Shown: piece after piece, positions 1-8,520 of the stretch
How positions within the stretch are numbered: the first letter of the stretch is position 1
How the letters are laid out: every line of letters starts with the position of its first letter
From: SAR202 cluster bacterium
GTDB taxonomy: Bacteria; Chloroflexota; Dehalococcoidia; Lucifugimonadales; UBA2962
Assembly (NCBI GenBank): GCA_022447925.1
Contig: JAKUTS010000003.1
Location: forward strand, 62,001-126,000
Direction: 5' to 3'
DNA: 64,000 bases
The notes under the pieces: generated by a model
Seen by the model: the letters and a program-made list of their open reading frames with translations, nothing else
Databases searched by the model: none
What the model was told of the DNA's origin: nothing
Position numbers and translations under genes: made by a program

Positions 1-104
1 TCTTTAGAGTTGATTATGTAAGCAACTAGACCAACCAAAATGATTGTGATCAAGATGGTATATGAAACAATCCACTGCCATTGTAAAAATTTAGGTATAT
101 TCAC
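1..104 (-). CDS. sensor histidine kinase, N-terminal fragment
   Basis: Partial gene running off the left edge. Reading leftward from a GTG at 104 gives an open frame that begins MNIPKFLQWQWIVSY and continues as a strongly hydrophobic stretch (ILITIILVGLVAYII), which looks like a first transmembrane helix. The GTG overlaps the stop of the response regulator by four bases (GTGA), a typical sign of translational coupling. Only about 34 residues are visible, so no kinase motif can be seen. The assignment as the partner sensor kinase is inferred from the membrane helix and from its position directly after an OmpR-type regulator. Another membrane protein cannot be excluded. Confidence 0.55.
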   Translation of the reverse strand, partial: MNIPKFLQWQWIVSYTILITIILVGLVAYIINSK

Positions 105-814
105 CCGTCAAACCGATATCCTATGCCTCTCACAGTAACTATTCTCAGAGGTTTTTCTGGGTTCGTTTCTAATTTTTGTCTGAGCCAACTTATATGGACA
201 TCTACTGTTCGAGTGTCTCCAATGTAATCATGGCCCCATAAAGCCTCAAGAATTTGGAGCCTTGTTAAGGCCTTTCCTTTGTTACGCATAAAAAACGTTA
301 GTAAATTGAACTCCCTTGGACGTAAATTGAGTTGAACATCGTTTAGTTTGGCTGTGTAGCTGTATGTATCGACTACTAAGTTTCCAAAATTTAAAATGTC
401 GGTGGCGTTTGCTTTTGTGGTGCCATTTTTAGAGCTCGAATGACGTAATTGTACTTTTATTCTTGCTATTAATTCACGCATGCTAAAAGGTTTCGTGATG
501 TAATCATCTGCACCAAGTTCAAGACCTAATACCTTGTCGATTTCTTCCGTTTTGGCTGTAAGCATTATTATTGGGACATTATTTTCTTCTCTGATCCTTT
601 TGCATACTGTGAGCCCATCCATTCCTGGAAGCATTATGTCGAGTAAAATCAGATCTGGGCTATGATTTTGGGCTAGGGTTAAAGCTAGATCTCCATCATC
701 TGCCAGAATAAGACGGTAGTTTTCTTTTTCAAGGCTATATCTAAGAGCTTCTTGAATATTTGGATCGTCTTCAACCACTAGGATAGTCTTTGGATCTTTT
801 TCGCGATCACTCAT
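101..814 (-). CDS. OmpR/PhoB-family DNA-binding response regulator
   Basis: A 237-residue two-component response regulator. The N-terminal receiver domain has the acidic pair at D16-D17, the expected phospho-acceptor D59 in LILLDIMLPGMDG, the Thr of IIMLTAK and the Lys of DYITKPF. The C-terminal half is an OmpR-type winged helix ending in TVRGIGYRF. It should bind DNA as a phosphorylated dimer and regulate transcription. Its start overlaps the end of the upstream permease gene by 8 bp, and its stop overlaps the presumed sensor kinase start, so ABC transporter and two-component genes seem to form one leftward operon. The regulated targets cannot be read from the sequence; the co-transcribed ABC system is the obvious candidate. 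Confidence 0.93.
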   Translation of the reverse strand: MSDREKDPKTILVVEDDPNIQEALRYSLEKENYRLILADDGDLALTLAQNHSPDLILLDIMLPGMDGLTVCKRIREENNVPIIMLTAKTEEIDKVLGLELGADDYITKPFSMRELIARIKVQLRHSSSKNGTTKANATDILNFGNLVVDTYSYTAKLNDVQLNLRPREFNLLTFFMRNKGKALTRLQILEALWGHDYIGDTRTVDVHISWLRQKLETNPEKPLRIVTVRGIGYRFDG

Positions 815-3800
815 ACCTTAATGCCTCAGCAGGTGACACCTCTGATGCTTGAAGCGCAGGAATTAAAGTTGTTAATAATGACATTAAGTAAGCTCCAATC
901 CCAATCAAAGCGAACTTTACCCAGGGGATGATTGTTTTTATGTCTGGGTCTGCTGAGTCTCTTATGTCAGCCATTACATTGATTCCCGTAACTATTCCCA
1001 AAATTATTCCGATCAATATGCCCATTATACCTATAAAAGAAGATTCTCCAATAAACGTCAGTAATACGTTGCGTTTTGAAAAACCTATTGCCCGCATTAC
1101 ACCGATTGCATGTCTTCTTTCTACTACAGCTCTAGCACTAATAACGCCTAAGGATACAATTCCCACAACTAGACCAAGCAACATGAATCCAGTTAAAAGA
1201 TCAAAGAAAGATCTTTGTTGGCTTTGCAGCTCTATCAATGTTTCTTCTAAATCGAGAGTTTGAATGGCATGTTCAAATAATCCTGACTCTATTGCTACAG
1301 ACGGATCAGGGTAGCCTTCTTCAACTCTGAACAAATATCTAGTTGCATCTGAATTTATTCCAGTTTTATCAAATAGGAATTCTTGGCTTGTAAATATGCC
1401 GCTTGGTAATATAGGGCCATTATCCGTGAATTGATCGAGCACGCCTATAACTGTTACTTCATATTCGCTGCCACTTTCTAAATCCCTGATAGTCACTTTG
1501 ACTTCGTTCATAAAATCATTTTCAATAAATAATTCTTCAACATCTAGAGTTAGGTTGTCGTTTTCAGAATCAAAAGCAAAGCTATTTTTTGTTGGTATCA
1601 TTCCTGAATCTACGACTGCAAGTCCAGGGTTATTTTTTAAATCTTCCCACACAGCTTTTGAATCAAATCCATTTTCAGTAATATATTTTTCCGTTGCTAA
1701 ACTTATTCTAAATTTATTAGATTCCATGAAACCATTATCTACACCAGTGATGTTTGTAGTTATAAAGTCGGTTTGATTCGAATCTACTACCAAACCTTCT
1801 GTGTCCCTAACGGTTCTGAAAGTACTGACCTCCGTGATAAACGAAAGTTCTTCGGTGCTATCGATTTTCTCCTCGATATTTTTAATTGGGTTTAAATCAC
1901 TTAAAACATATCCCACTGTGTCGTATCCGCCGGCAAACCTTTCTCTATCATTTAAAAGGTTATTAAAACCTTCAATTACCATAGAGTTAACCAGAACTGC
2001 AAATATAACTACAGAAAACATTGCAACGGATAGGCCAGTTCTAAATCCATATCGAAGCGGATAAGATACAGCCGATTTGACTATTGGCGCTATAGATTTA
2101 ATCCTGCCAAGTGTATTAGCAAAGAAAGCTAAAACAGGTCTGCTGTTATTCATGAATATCAACACTGCACCAGTTACTAAAAATGTGCCAGTTATGAAGA
2201 AGCTAGCAAAATTATCAGTCCAATCGTCATTTAGTGAATCCCATATTGATGCAGGCAGAACAAAGATAACCACAAGGAATATTCCTGCACCTGTCAGCAC
2301 TATATTTTGGGACAATCCAAGCCACCTGAAAAACAAAGATAAACCTATTGGAATGATAGCTAAACCAAATATGAATGCTGGGAACTGGTTGCTGCTGAAA
2401 CTAGAGATAACTAATAAAATTCCGCCAATGGTTAAAATCAGAGACCAGATGAGGTTGCTTTTTGTGCGCCCTGATCCTTGTGGGTCTGGGATATCTCTTA
2501 TTGCTCTTACTATATTAAGTTTGCTAATTTTCCAGGAAGCGAAAAATACGGTTGCGAAAGTTATTACAGCGCCGAGCAGAAATGAGGTTAGTACGCTAAT
2601 AGATGAGACGTTTCCGGTAAGGTTAAAATCGTCTGAACTCCCCGAAAATATATTTGATGCAGCTACTATTAATAGAAGGCCGATACCAATACCGGCTAAA
2701 ACGCCAATTATTGCTGATCCAAGACCGTATATAGCGCCTTCTAACATGAAGAGCCTAATGAGTTGTTGTCGTTGCATTCCCACTGCGCGAGCCATTCCCA
2801 TCTCACTTTTTCGCTCTGCAGCAAGCATGGAAAATATCAAAAATATAAGTAACAAACCAACACCTATAGAAAACAACCCGAAAGTAGTGAAGAAAGTTAC
2901 AAATAGGCTGCCAATACGATTTGCTAACTCAACTAAGTCAGCTTTTATTGGTACGATCTTTAGACCATTCGATTTCAGAACTTCGGAATCTCCTAGCCTT
3001 TCTTCAATACCATCGGAGTATTTGACTCCCTCATATGGGTCTCCGTTGTTCGTTATAAGAACTCCAGACAGGAAGCCCTCTTCTGCTAATAGGTCTTGAG
3101 CTCGTTTTAACGGCATCATTATTGCTATAGAGCTACCTCGGCCCTTGAAATAGTAACCTTCTGAAATACCCTTTAAAATAAAAGGTGTTAGCTGGTTTGG
3201 GCCTAGAGCAATTTGTATTTCATCTCCAACTTCAGCCTCTAAAGCCTCAGCTCCTTCGATGTCTATGAAAATTTCATTTGGCCCAAGATCGCTAATCTCT
3301 AACGGTTGGTTTAGCTCGTCGTATAATGCTTCAAACTTAGTGGAATTCTGTTCATCTACTCCTATCATTGTTGCATTTATTTCGAATTGTCTGCGAGTTA
3401 CGTTGATAACAGCTACAGTTTTGGTTAGATCTGCTAATGTTGACTCGACGTCAGGGTCTGCTTCAAACTCAGCTTTAATCTCTTGATATAGTTTCTCATC
3501 AAAATATTCTGGTAAAGGCTGATTTGCCCACAGTTCAGATTCCTCATCGATAGTAATAAACATGTCGAGCTCTCGAAGAGCTGAAGTGGCCTCATTTTTA
3601 ATACTGTAAGTAACTGAATCACCAGTTGTAAAAGCAATGGAAATTATCGCAGTTGCTAGCATTAGACCAGAGATTATTAACCCTGCTCTTGCTGGTCTTC
3701 GAATAACGTTTCTGAATGCCATCCTTACCAGAATTGAATTTCTGGCTATGATGTATGCAAGGAAAATAACTATAATCGCAAAAACAATAAATAATGTTAG

Positions 3801-3839
3801 GGCGATACTAGTTACCGGTGCCCCAAAAATAGTGTCCAA
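807..3839 (-). CDS. FtsX/MacB-type ABC transporter permease, large double-domain form
   Basis: A 1010-residue membrane protein. An N-terminal helix (about residues 11-33) is followed by ARNSILVRMAFRNVIRRPARAG, the usual entry to an FtsX/MacB-type permease. A large extracytoplasmic domain then leads to a multi-helix core near residues 310-440. Further helices, a second extracytoplasmic domain and a C-terminal FtsX core follow (LTGFMLLGLVVGIVSLGVISARAVVERR, ending ALQASEVSPAEALRYE). The duplicated layout resembles transporters that work with lipoproteins, antimicrobial compounds or envelope signals rather than importers. The ATPase lies 31 bp upstream and the response regulator overlaps its 3' end. 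The substrate is unknown. It could be a lipid or lipoprotein exporter or a resistance pump. Confidence 0.88.
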   Translation of the reverse strand: MDTIFGAPVTSIALTLFIVFAIIVIFLAYIIARNSILVRMAFRNVIRRPARAGLIISGLMLATAIISIAFTTGDSVTYSIKNEATSALRELDMFITIDEESELWANQPLPEYFDEKLYQEIKAEFEADPDVESTLADLTKTVAVINVTRRQFEINATMIGVDEQNSTKFEALYDELNQPLEISDLGPNEIFIDIEGAEALEAEVGDEIQIALGPNQLTPFILKGISEGYYFKGRGSSIAIMMPLKRAQDLLAEEGFLSGVLITNNGDPYEGVKYSDGIEERLGDSEVLKSNGLKIVPIKADLVELANRIGSLFVTFFTTFGLFSIGVGLLLIFLIFSMLAAERKSEMGMARAVGMQRQQLIRLFMLEGAIYGLGSAIIGVLAGIGIGLLLIVAASNIFSGSSDDFNLTGNVSSISVLTSFLLGAVITFATVFFASWKISKLNIVRAIRDIPDPQGSGRTKSNLIWSLILTIGGILLVISSFSSNQFPAFIFGLAIIPIGLSLFFRWLGLSQNIVLTGAGIFLVVIFVLPASIWDSLNDDWTDNFASFFITGTFLVTGAVLIFMNNSRPVLAFFANTLGRIKSIAPIVKSAVSYPLRYGFRTGLSVAMFSVVIFAVLVNSMVIEGFNNLLNDRERFAGGYDTVGYVLSDLNPIKNIEEKIDSTEELSFITEVSTFRTVRDTEGLVVDSNQTDFITTNITGVDNGFMESNKFRISLATEKYITENGFDSKAVWEDLKNNPGLAVVDSGMIPTKNSFAFDSENDNLTLDVEELFIENDFMNEVKVTIRDLESGSEYEVTVIGVLDQFTDNGPILPSGIFTSQEFLFDKTGINSDATRYLFRVEEGYPDPSVAIESGLFEHAIQTLDLEETLIELQSQQRSFFDLLTGFMLLGLVVGIVSLGVISARAVVERRHAIGVMRAIGFSKRNVLLTFIGESSFIGIMGILIGIILGIVTGINVMADIRDSADPDIKTIIPWVKFALIGIGAYLMSLLTTLIPALQASEVSPAEALRYE

Positions 3840-3870
3840 TTAAATCCTCTTCCTCATAGCTATAGGTGTT

Positions 3871-4584
3871 TTACTTAATGTCGCTTTCTATTACACCATC
3901 TCTCATGAATATCGTTCTGTTAGTCAATTCAGCGACTTCATCGGAGTGGGTAACAATTACAAATGTTTGATTATTCTCTGCATTAAGCTTGATCATTAAT
4001 TTCATTACGTCTTTCGCATTCTCACTATCCAGGTTCCCTGTTGGCTCATCTGCCCAAACGATCTCAGGTGTATTAACTAAAGATCTAGCTATAGTTACTC
4101 TTTGGATTTGACCGCCTGACAATTCAGCAGGGTAGTGTTCTATCCAGTCTGTAAGGCCAACTAACTCTAACGCATTTTCGGCTGATTCCTTCGCATCTTT
4201 AGCGGATGTGCCTGAAACAAGTAAAGGCATCTCAACATTTTCACGGGCCGTTAGAACGGGTAGTAGGTTGAAAGCCTGAAAAATGTACCCCATTCTTTGA
4301 GCCCTATACTTAGTTTTGACTTTATCTGACATGGTAGAGAGTTCTGTGTTGTTTATTTTGACTGTGCCGCTAGATATTTCATCCAACCCAGACAAGCAGT
4401 TTAATAGTGTTGTTTTACCGCAACCGCTAGGTCCCATGACTGCCACCATTTCGCCGCGTTCAACATTGAGGGTTACATTGTTTAGTGCGGTGACTTTGAT
4501 CCGGCCAGTATCATACGTTTTAGTTACGTTTTCTGCCACAATAACTGGATCTGTCGAGTTGTCTGTTTGGTCTTGGTTATTCAA
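3871..4584 (-). CDS. ABC transporter ATP-binding protein (MacB/LolD type)
   Basis: A 237-residue ATPase subunit. Walker A (GPSGCGKTT) is at residues 51-59, the signature LSGGQ at 155-159, Walker B with catalytic Glu (VWADEPTGNLD) near 176-186, and the switch His in IVTHSDE near the C-terminus. The PTGNLD ending of Walker B is typical of the LolD/MacB/FtsE subfamily. It energises the FtsX-type permease encoded immediately downstream. Start ATG at 4584 is preceded by the weak purine tract AGGAAAT. The 226 bp upstream to the next gene carry no gene that I can see and probably hold the operon promoter. Confidence 0.93.
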   Translation of the reverse strand: MNNQDQTDNSTDPVIVAENVTKTYDTGRIKVTALNNVTLNVERGEMVAVMGPSGCGKTTLLNCLSGLDEISSGTVKINNTELSTMSDKVKTKYRAQRMGYIFQAFNLLPVLTARENVEMPLLVSGTSAKDAKESAENALELVGLTDWIEHYPAELSGGQIQRVTIARSLVNTPEIVWADEPTGNLDSENAKDVMKLMIKLNAENNQTFVIVTHSDEVAELTNRTIFMRDGVIESDIK

Positions 4585-4810
4585 ATTTTATTTCCTTGTC
4601 GTTATCAGATCGTCTATTAGTTGGTAATAATATGTTTAGTTTTCAAGTTATTGGTTAAATTTTCTTTAAAACGAGATTAACTGGTCATGTACACCAATAC
4701 TCTTTAAGCTTAAATCCCCAAGTCCTCGCTGTCAATAAAATACATCATATATTGTAAAAATGTATAATATAATCTACATAGCTAATCTCAATAATTTAAT
4801 ATTTGTATCT

Positions 4811-5368
4811 CTAATTATCGTTAAATTTCTTGTTTAAATCTAGCCAGTCATCGAAATCTACATCGAGTGAAGAAATGATTCGGGCGACCATCGAGTAGTA
4901 TCCAACAGTTATTATTAAATCAATTGTCATTTCACGACCTAATAAATGTTCAAGTGCATCGAAAGTATTTTTATTTAAAGTCGCATCACGTACCAATTCC
5001 TTGGCAGCTTGTATAAAAAGCCCCTCTTTTGGAGGCAGGCCCATCGGACCCTTACCAGATAATATTGAATCTATAACTTCATCTCTGACCCCTACTTCCC
5101 GTGCAACTGGTTCATGTTGAGCCCATTCATAACTGTTATTTAATTCCTTAGCCGTGGTCAAGATAGCTGTTTCTCGTATTGATGGGTCAAGGTTGGATTT
5201 GTACCTTATGTACTCACCAACTGAAGTCACTACTTCAGCTCCCTCAGGACTATTCATTAGAGCGCCAAATACATTCTGGACAGAACCTCTCGTTTTAGCT
5301 ACCTGATCAAATATAGGTTTATGATGATCTGATAGATCTTCACGTTTTACATACGGGACTCGAGCCAT
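4811..5368 (-). CDS. carboxymuconolactone decarboxylase (CMD/AhpD-like) family protein
   Basis: A 185-residue, mainly helical protein. It shows the CMD-family hallmark region RETAILTTAKELNNSYEWAQHEPVAREVG at about residues 65-93. The YEWAQHE form has no CxxC pair, so it lacks the peroxidase-type redox centre of AhpD and resembles the decarboxylase/unknown branch. Such proteins often sit beside aromatic or xenobiotic catabolism genes, but here the neighbour is a thiamine-related run, so its substrate is open. It begins 35 bp after the end of the preceding leftward ORF and may be the last gene of the run starting at 8342. Stop is TAA near 4811. Confidence 0.82.
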   Translation of the reverse strand: MARVPYVKREDLSDHHKPIFDQVAKTRGSVQNVFGALMNSPEGAEVVTSVGEYIRYKSNLDPSIRETAILTTAKELNNSYEWAQHEPVAREVGVRDEVIDSILSGKGPMGLPPKEGLFIQAAKELVRDATLNKNTFDALEHLLGREMTIDLIITVGYYSMVARIISSLDVDFDDWLDLNKKFNDN

Positions 5369-5402
5369 GATTATTCCTTTTGCTTGAAAATTTATCTGAA
5401 AG

Positions 5403-5738
5403 CTAACTCAGATATAAGCTTATGTTTGCGTGAGAGTAATGCACCCTTAAAGATGCTTTCCTTTCACGTTCTAATGTTTTTCGATACGATTCTTGATCGA
5501 CAGTTTTATCGTTTAGCACATGAGGACAAGGTTGCCTGCGCTCTATTTGCGGGCAGAGATGCATGCTGTCAGACTCGTCTAAAAATCCGCACATTTGCAT
5601 TGGATAAAACAATGCTTCAGCCATAGTACGTAAATCCGAGATTATCTCGCTTGGCCTAGAATCTCCATCAGATGTAATATCGACTTGTATTTTTTCCAAT
5701 TTAGTTAATCTCCAGTTATGTGTTTGCGAAATGATCAA
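5403..5738 (-). CDS. uncharacterised small protein
   Basis: A 111-residue ORF with no family that I recognise. It lies in the same direction as its neighbours, overlaps the 3' end of thiL by about 23 bp and ends 35 bp before the CMD-family gene, which fits an operon member. It contains four cysteines in its middle part (MCGFLDE, HLCPQ, QPCPH), possibly for metal or redox, and a charged C-terminal segment. A shorter ORF lies opposite at 5384-5626 but looks less protein-like. Without homologues the reality of this gene is uncertain, and the start may be internal. Confidence 0.42.
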   Translation of the reverse strand: MIISQTHNWRLTKLEKIQVDITSDGDSRPSEIISDLRTMAEALFYPMQMCGFLDESDSMHLCPQIERRQPCPHVLNDKTVDQESYRKTLERERKASLRVHYSHANISLYLS

Positions 5739-6732
5739 AACCGCTCGAAGTGTAGTTGCTATGCAAGCCTTTTGAGTTTAATACCCTTATCTCAGGATAA
5801 TCATCAGTTATTTCACCGATTATAGTAACGGAGGTTTTTAGGGAAGAAATTGCTTTATCAATTGACTCTTTGGTCCCTGTGAAAACAAGTTGATAATCCT
5901 CGCCTCCACTTAAGGATAGTTCTTCCCAATCAACAGGGAAAATAGATTTCAAATCTGTATCTACAGGAAGTGCATCAATCTTAATCTCTGCGCCTACTTT
6001 ACTGGCTTCGCATATATGTGCTAAATCCGCCAGCAGACCGTCACTAATATCTGCGGCACATTGTATGCCATTCGAAGCTAGCCACACTCCTGTATCTATT
6101 TGAGGTCTTGGCTTTATATGAGACTCGATTAGCTGTTGAGATTGTGGGAGAGTACCGGTGTTGTCTAGTAAAATTCTTAATCCACCAGCTGATGATCCAA
6201 CTGACCCAGTTACTGCCAGTAGTTCCCCAGGCTTAGCAGAAGATCGTTTGAGGGGATTGGCACGAAATTCATTGGATGGATCATAGCCTAACATGGATAT
6301 GGAAATGAACAAAGTTTCAGATTTTACAGTATCACCTCCTACAACCTTGCCTCCGAATTGCGAGCTTGCATAGGCTATGCCTTTGTATATTTTCGTTAGT
6401 AAATCCACTTCTTCGTTACCACTTAAACCTAAAGATACCGTTGTAAATAACGGCCTGAACCCCATAGCGGCTATATCACTTTGTGAAGATACCATGGACT
6501 TCCAGCCCAGATCCACTGGATCTATGAATCTTAAATCAAAATGAACATCGTTTACTAAGGCGTCCGTAGTGAACGCCTGATGACCTGCTGGAACATCCCA
6601 TACAGCCGCATCATCACCCAGGCCAACGATCTCGTTGTAATTGGTATTCAGTTCGTTGCTTTTGTAGTTGTCAGACAGTGTTTTAGACAAAAGTCTAATC
6701 AGCTCAAACTCGCCTATTTCATTAACTTTCAT
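5716..6732 (-). CDS. thiL: thiamine-monophosphate kinase
   Basis: ThiL phosphorylates thiamine monophosphate to the active cofactor thiamine diphosphate using ATP. The sequence shows the PurM/ThiL-fold signatures: the N-terminal GEFELIRLL, the Mg/ATP motif VGLGDDAAVW, then FTTDALVNDVHFDL, QSDIAAMGFRP and GGDTVKS, and the late SGGEDYQLVFT. I place the start at the ATG at 6732 (MKVNEIGEFEL), one base after the preceding stop. A longer in-frame start at 6783 would add 17 unconserved residues. The biosynthetic genes thiG, thiE and thiS lie 45 kb away, so the pathway is split. No TPP riboswitch is visible here. Confidence 0.93.
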   Translation of the reverse strand: MKVNEIGEFELIRLLSKTLSDNYKSNELNTNYNEIVGLGDDAAVWDVPAGHQAFTTDALVNDVHFDLRFIDPVDLGWKSMVSSQSDIAAMGFRPLFTTVSLGLSGNEEVDLLTKIYKGIAYASSQFGGKVVGGDTVKSETLFISISMLGYDPSNEFRANPLKRSSAKPGELLAVTGSVGSSAGGLRILLDNTGTLPQSQQLIESHIKPRPQIDTGVWLASNGIQCAADISDGLLADLAHICEASKVGAEIKIDALPVDTDLKSIFPVDWEELSLSGGEDYQLVFTGTKESIDKAISSLKTSVTIIGEITDDYPEIRVLNSKGLHSNYTSSGFDHFANT

Positions 6733-6733
6733 A

Positions 6734-7159
6734 TTATTTAGGTCTTCCTGACCTAAGCTTATGTTGTCTATACACACAATCATTCATTACCACCATAATA
6801 CCTGCATTCAATGCCATTTTCTCGGCATTTGTATCTTGAACTCCGTCTTGCATCCAAATACTTTTAACTCCAATTTTGATTGCATCTTTAACTACAGGCT
6901 GTACATGTTCTGACCTGCGAAATATATTTACTAAGTCAATCTGATGAGGGATTTGCCGTAAATGAGGATAGCTTTTAATCCCAAACACAGAGTTCACGTT
7001 TGGGTTTACTGGGATAACTTTATAACCATTATCGAGTAAGTAAGATCCTATACGATGACTGGAACGGCTTGGATCATCAGACAGTCCAACAATCGCTATT
7101 GTGTTTGTGGATTCAAAAATTCTATCGATTATTTTTGGATACGGTTGTTTAGGGTTCAT
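6734..7159 (-). CDS. CoA-binding domain protein (YccU family)
   Basis: A small Rossmann-fold protein of the CoA_binding_2 family. Near the N-terminus TIAIVGLSDDPSRSSHRIGSYLL is the characteristic nucleotide/CoA-binding loop, followed by GYKVIPVNPNVNSVFGIKSYP and the ending VVMNDCVYRQHKLRSG, in which the DxCxxxEH-like element is typical (here CVYRQH). I chose ATG 7159 (MNPKQPYPK). A TTG at 7177 would extend it by six residues. It overlaps the end of the kelch lipoprotein gene and abuts thiL. Family members bind CoA in vitro, but their cellular role is poorly defined. Confidence 0.85.
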   Translation of the reverse strand: MNPKQPYPKIIDRIFESTNTIAIVGLSDDPSRSSHRIGSYLLDNGYKVIPVNPNVNSVFGIKSYPHLRQIPHQIDLVNIFRRSEHVQPVVKDAIKIGVKSIWMQDGVQDTNAEKMALNAGIMVVMNDCVYRQHKLRSGRPK

Positions 7160-8342
7160 AAATCTCAACTGATGCAAGCATACCTTCTGTACCTATTCCT
7201 CCAATTATCAATATACGTCCATCGGAGAGTTCGACAACTTGATGATTTGTGCGACCAATGAGCAGATTGCCGGCTACCGACCATGTAGAGTCCGTAGGAT
7301 TATAGATCTCAACTTCTGACAAGTAACCTAAGCCACCTGTAACTAAAACTGAACCATTGCTGAGGCGGACTGATACATGCCCAGCACGTGGTTTGGTGGT
7401 TTCGCCGGCATAAGACCATGTGTCTGAATTTGGATCATATATCTCAGCTTTTGTTATTTTGCCTCTTCCTCCTACTACCAAAACTTTGCCATCAGATAAC
7501 AAAGTTGCTGTATGAGCTACTCGACCTTTTAGCATGGGGGCTGTTATTTTCCATGAATCTGTATCTGGGTTATATATTTCGGACGATTTTGAATAAGGCC
7601 CATCGAGTTTACCTCCACCTATCACAAAGACTTTACCGTCATTCAGTATTATCGATACATGATTTGAACGCTTTTCAGACATCGGAGCAGCAGCTGTCCA
7701 TTTTCCAAATTCAGGATCAAATATTTCAGTTTCTTTACTACTCGAAACAACTAAACCGTCACTATCATATGTCCCTCCACCAATTACCATGAATCTTCCA
7801 TCTTCTAGTTTTAGATAGCTCATTTCATGACGAGCTTTTATCATTTCTGGACCTGATATCCATATTCCAGTGCTTGGATCCCAAATTTCTGTTGAATTCA
7901 AAGGCCCGTTTTTTCGGTGGAAACCTCCGGTCAAAATAACTTTACCGTCAGGCAATTCAAATATTGCTGGTGAAAGTCTGCTGTCAGTGAGTTCACCTGT
8001 GAATGTCCATTCGCCTGAAGCAGGGTCAAAAATCTCCGCTGTTTTACTAAATTCTCCACCCCTTAACATATTTGCAGATTCGTAGTGTCCAGTCGCTGCA
8101 ATCAATGTTCCATTACTTAGTTTTAACAGACCAAATTTTTCCCTTCTTGATTTCAAGTCCTGACCGGCGTTAAAAATTAAAGATAGCTTTGCATCTGAAT
8201 CTTTATCGATATTGGATTCACTATTTTCGATACTGAGCTTCGATGCCGTAGATGGATAGATAGATTCAGCAGTATCACAGCCTAGACAAAGTAACGTTAG
8301 TAACAAAGAAAATAATATGATCGGCTTCTTAATATTAAGCAT
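7149..8342 (-). CDS. kelch-repeat lipoprotein
   Basis: A 397-residue exported protein. Residues 1-21 are a signal peptide (MLNIKKPIILFSLLLTLLCL) ending in a lipobox-like LCLGC with Cys22. The rest consists of six to seven kelch repeats with the GG...VEIYDP...W pattern (for example EIFDPASGEWTFTGEL, EIYNPDTDSWKITAPM), which should fold into a closed beta-propeller. Such propellers usually mediate binding to proteins or glycans, and some are enzymatic. It is the first gene of the leftward run leading into the CoA-binding gene and thiL, with which no functional link is evident. Its upstream region, 8343-8520, is shared with the divergent ABC-F gene. Confidence 0.88.
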   Translation of the reverse strand: MLNIKKPIILFSLLLTLLCLGCDTAESIYPSTASKLSIENSESNIDKDSDAKLSLIFNAGQDLKSRREKFGLLKLSNGTLIAATGHYESANMLRGGEFSKTAEIFDPASGEWTFTGELTDSRLSPAIFELPDGKVILTGGFHRKNGPLNSTEIWDPSTGIWISGPEMIKARHEMSYLKLEDGRFMVIGGGTYDSDGLVVSSSKETEIFDPEFGKWTAAAPMSEKRSNHVSIILNDGKVFVIGGGKLDGPYSKSSEIYNPDTDSWKITAPMLKGRVAHTATLLSDGKVLVVGGRGKITKAEIYDPNSDTWSYAGETTKPRAGHVSVRLSNGSVLVTGGLGYLSEVEIYNPTDSTWSVAGNLLIGRTNHQVVELSDGRILIIGGIGTEGMLASVEIYEP

Positions 8343-8520
8343 AAAAAGAGTATAAATTATTTATGTTAAAGAAAGAAAGAATATTATGAAAAAATGAAAA
8401 AATGAAATAAAACCGTCTCATTTCGAAACAAAAATTGATGGAAAAATTTGAGAAACTTTATTCACCTTTTCGGTTCACATCTAGTTGAGTTAAGGACCCA
8501 AAGTTAAATAAAGTGTAGTT

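Noticed and set aside
2077-3099. 340-residue plus-strand ORF opposite the FtsX-type permease
   Set aside because: It is a shadow frame: the minus-strand permease has clear family features over the same bases, and this frame has low-complexity composition without any motif.
5384-5626. 80-residue plus-strand ORF near 5.5 kb
   Set aside because: Opposite to the leftward operon with no ribosome-binding site; the minus-strand frame at 5403-5738 fits operon spacing better, though it too is uncertain.
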